From Oscillospiraceae bacterium (GTDB lineage: Bacteria > Bacillota > Clostridia > Oscillospirales > Oscillospiraceae), in the NCBI GenBank assembly GCA_024404215.1, contig JAKSQI010000098.1, forward strand, positions 1-6,103: a stretch of 6,103 nt of DNA. The letters run 5' to 3'. A program made the position numbers and the translations under genes. The notes beneath the pieces are model-generated. The model was not told the origin of the DNA, ran no database searches, and worked only from the letters and a program-made list of their open reading frames with translations. This document shows, piece after piece, positions 5,100-6,103 of the stretch (the stretch's first letter is position 1; every line of letters starts with the position of its first letter).

Positions 5100-6103
5100 T
5101 TACCGTGAGAGTACATAGAGCAAACTTACATCCAACAAACTGATTCGTTCGTCACCATTCATGTCTGCAATGGTAATCAGCTCTTCTATGGCCTCCGTGC
5201 GGCCCACATACATGCTGTACAGCAAGGACACGTCTTTCACGGTTATCACTCCGTCCAAGGTCACATCCCCCTTCAGCACAGCCCCGCAGACCCTGCAGAA
5301 GGCATTTTCGTAATGGTGGCCCGGGGCAGGAATATTCTCCTGCTCCTCCAAGACTTCACCGCACGCAGAGCACCTGCTGCCGGCTGTCAGGCCGCTTTCG
5401 GTGCAGCTGGCTTCCTTCCCGGGTACGTCCTCCTGTGTATGCCCCAAAGCAGGGACCTCCTGCTGTTCTTCCAGCACTGCCCCGCACAGGCTGCAGTGGC
5501 TGCCCGCTGTCAACCCCGTCTCCGTGCAGGTTGCTTCTACTGCCGGGTCTGCCTCCGGAGACTGACCCAAAACGGGAATGACCTCATAGTATTCTTCGCC
5601 GCAGCCCGGACAGGTATATTTCATCCTGCCCTCCGACCTGCAGGTGGGAGCCTCAACCACTACCCCTTCCGAAGGAAGATGCCCCGTAGCCGGCAGCAGA
5701 TAATCATCTTCGGTTATAGCCGTGGCTCCGTCAGCATCCAGAAAGCATTCGTCGCAGCGGCTGCAGGAATAGTAGGCGATGTGACCGTTTTCGGTTTCCG
5801 TAGGCTCTGCCCTGTCGATGAACTGCAGGGCATGGCCCAGGGCCGGAATTGTAACAGACTGATAGTCCTTGCCATACACCTGTGTGCCTGAGAAATAGGT
5901 TTTGCAGTCAGCACAGTAGCTGTAGCCGTTCACGCCCTTTTGGGTGCAGGTAGGCGCCCGATAGGCAGCGGTGCCGGTGATGCGCCCGTGGTCCTTGATT
6001 AGTGTGGCCTTACCGGTCAGAGAAGACGTATAATAAGCGTCGCAGGGCATGTAAACCCTGGCATTGGTGCAGCCGGTAAAGTTAGTAGCATCAATGGTTA
6101 AAC
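5100..6103 (-). CDS. Surface protein with CxxC repeats and C-terminal dockerin (5' end outside window)
   Basis: The frame is open from the right edge to the stop at 5100 (333 visible residues), so the ATG at 6050 is internal and the N-terminus, probably with a signal peptide, is missing. The first visible residues (LTIDATNFTGC...VYMPCDAYYT) look like the end of a BspA-type LRR region. Counting from the Met at 6050, residues 31-255 hold five to six degenerate repeats of the form 'APTC...G...C..C.....IPALGH', with CxxC pairs at 46/49, 96/99, 147/150, 186/189, 227/230 and 252/255. The second unit lacks the leading Cys. Residues 261-316 form a dockerin whose two loops have drifted from consensus: DVTLDGVITVKD (Thr for Asn3) and DMNGDERISLLD (Glu for Gly6). 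The CxxC pairs suggest zinc binding or disulfides, but that is inference. No enzyme domain is visible. It is likely the first gene, within the window, of a unit with the membrane protein. Confidence 0.85.
   Translation of the reverse strand, partial: LTIDATNFTGCTNARVYMPCDAYYTSSLTGKATLIKDHGRITGTAAYRAPTCTQKGVNGYSYCADCKTYFSGTQVYGKDYQSVTIPALGHALQFIDRAEPTETENGHIAYYSCSRCDECFLDADGATAITEDDYLLPATGHLPSEGVVVEAPTCRSEGRMKYTCPGCGEEYYEVIPVLGQSPEADPAVEATCTETGLTAGSHCSLCGAVLEEQQEVPALGHTQEDVPGKEASCTESGLTAGSRCSACGEVLEEQENIPAPGHHYENAFCRVCGAVLKGDVTLDGVITVKDVSLLYSMYVGRTEAIEELITIADMNGDERISLLDVSLLYVLSR
5301..5534 (-). repeat. Tandem 41-residue (123-bp) repeat within the CxxC region
   Basis: Residues 173-213 and 214-250 (counted from the Met at 6050) are near copies. 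Both begin A-[TS]-C-T-E-[TS]-G-L-T-A-G-S, then carry a CxxC pair, LEEQ and a PALGH/PAPGH end. The other units in the protein are much more divergent, so this pair looks like a recent internal duplication. Confidence 0.75.

Overview
The window looks like chromosomal DNA from an anaerobic gut-type Clostridia (Oscillospiraceae, Lachnospiraceae or a relative). This rests on the Firmicutes-style ribosome binding sites, secreted leucine-rich-repeat and dockerin proteins, a corrinoid-methyltransferase-like UroD-superfamily protein, a COG1373 (AAA + DUF4143) remnant, and GC-rich palindromic repeats between genes. The assignment is inference from gene content; no rRNA or tRNA is present to confirm it.

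Layout. Positions 1-362 are non-coding: a bidirectional terminator hairpin, GC-rich palindromes, a perfect 14-bp AT palindrome and a possible -10 box. Positions 354-1097 (+) hold the C-terminal half of a COG1373 protein that has lost its ATPase domain. Positions 1098-1483 are a repeat-rich convergent intergenic region: two more copies of the terminator hairpin, a REP-like double hairpin framed by an 11-bp inverted repeat, and copy A of a structured repeat of about 168 bp. Positions 1484-2521 (-) encode a UroD-superfamily protein. Positions 2522-2880 hold its A/G-rich leader, a candidate promoter and the terminator of the next transcript.

The right half is a run of minus-strand genes, read in this order: a partial surface protein with CxxC repeats and a dockerin (running off the window at 6103), a polytopic membrane protein of unknown function (4425-5054), copy B of the structured repeat, and a secreted LRR protein with a C-terminal dockerin (2881-4194). 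The run ends at a strong intrinsic terminator at 2815-2853. The two dockerin proteins suggest export and non-covalent attachment to a cohesin-bearing partner, but no cohesin or enzyme domain is visible here.

The most unusual signal is the repeat pair A/B (1311-1478 and 4251-4419). The copies are about 80% identical by hand alignment. Each begins exactly 5 nt after the stop codon of an unrelated minus-strand gene. Two of the hairpins differ between copies by paired, compensatory changes. This points to a mobile or RNA-level element whose fold is conserved in the 3' untranslated region.
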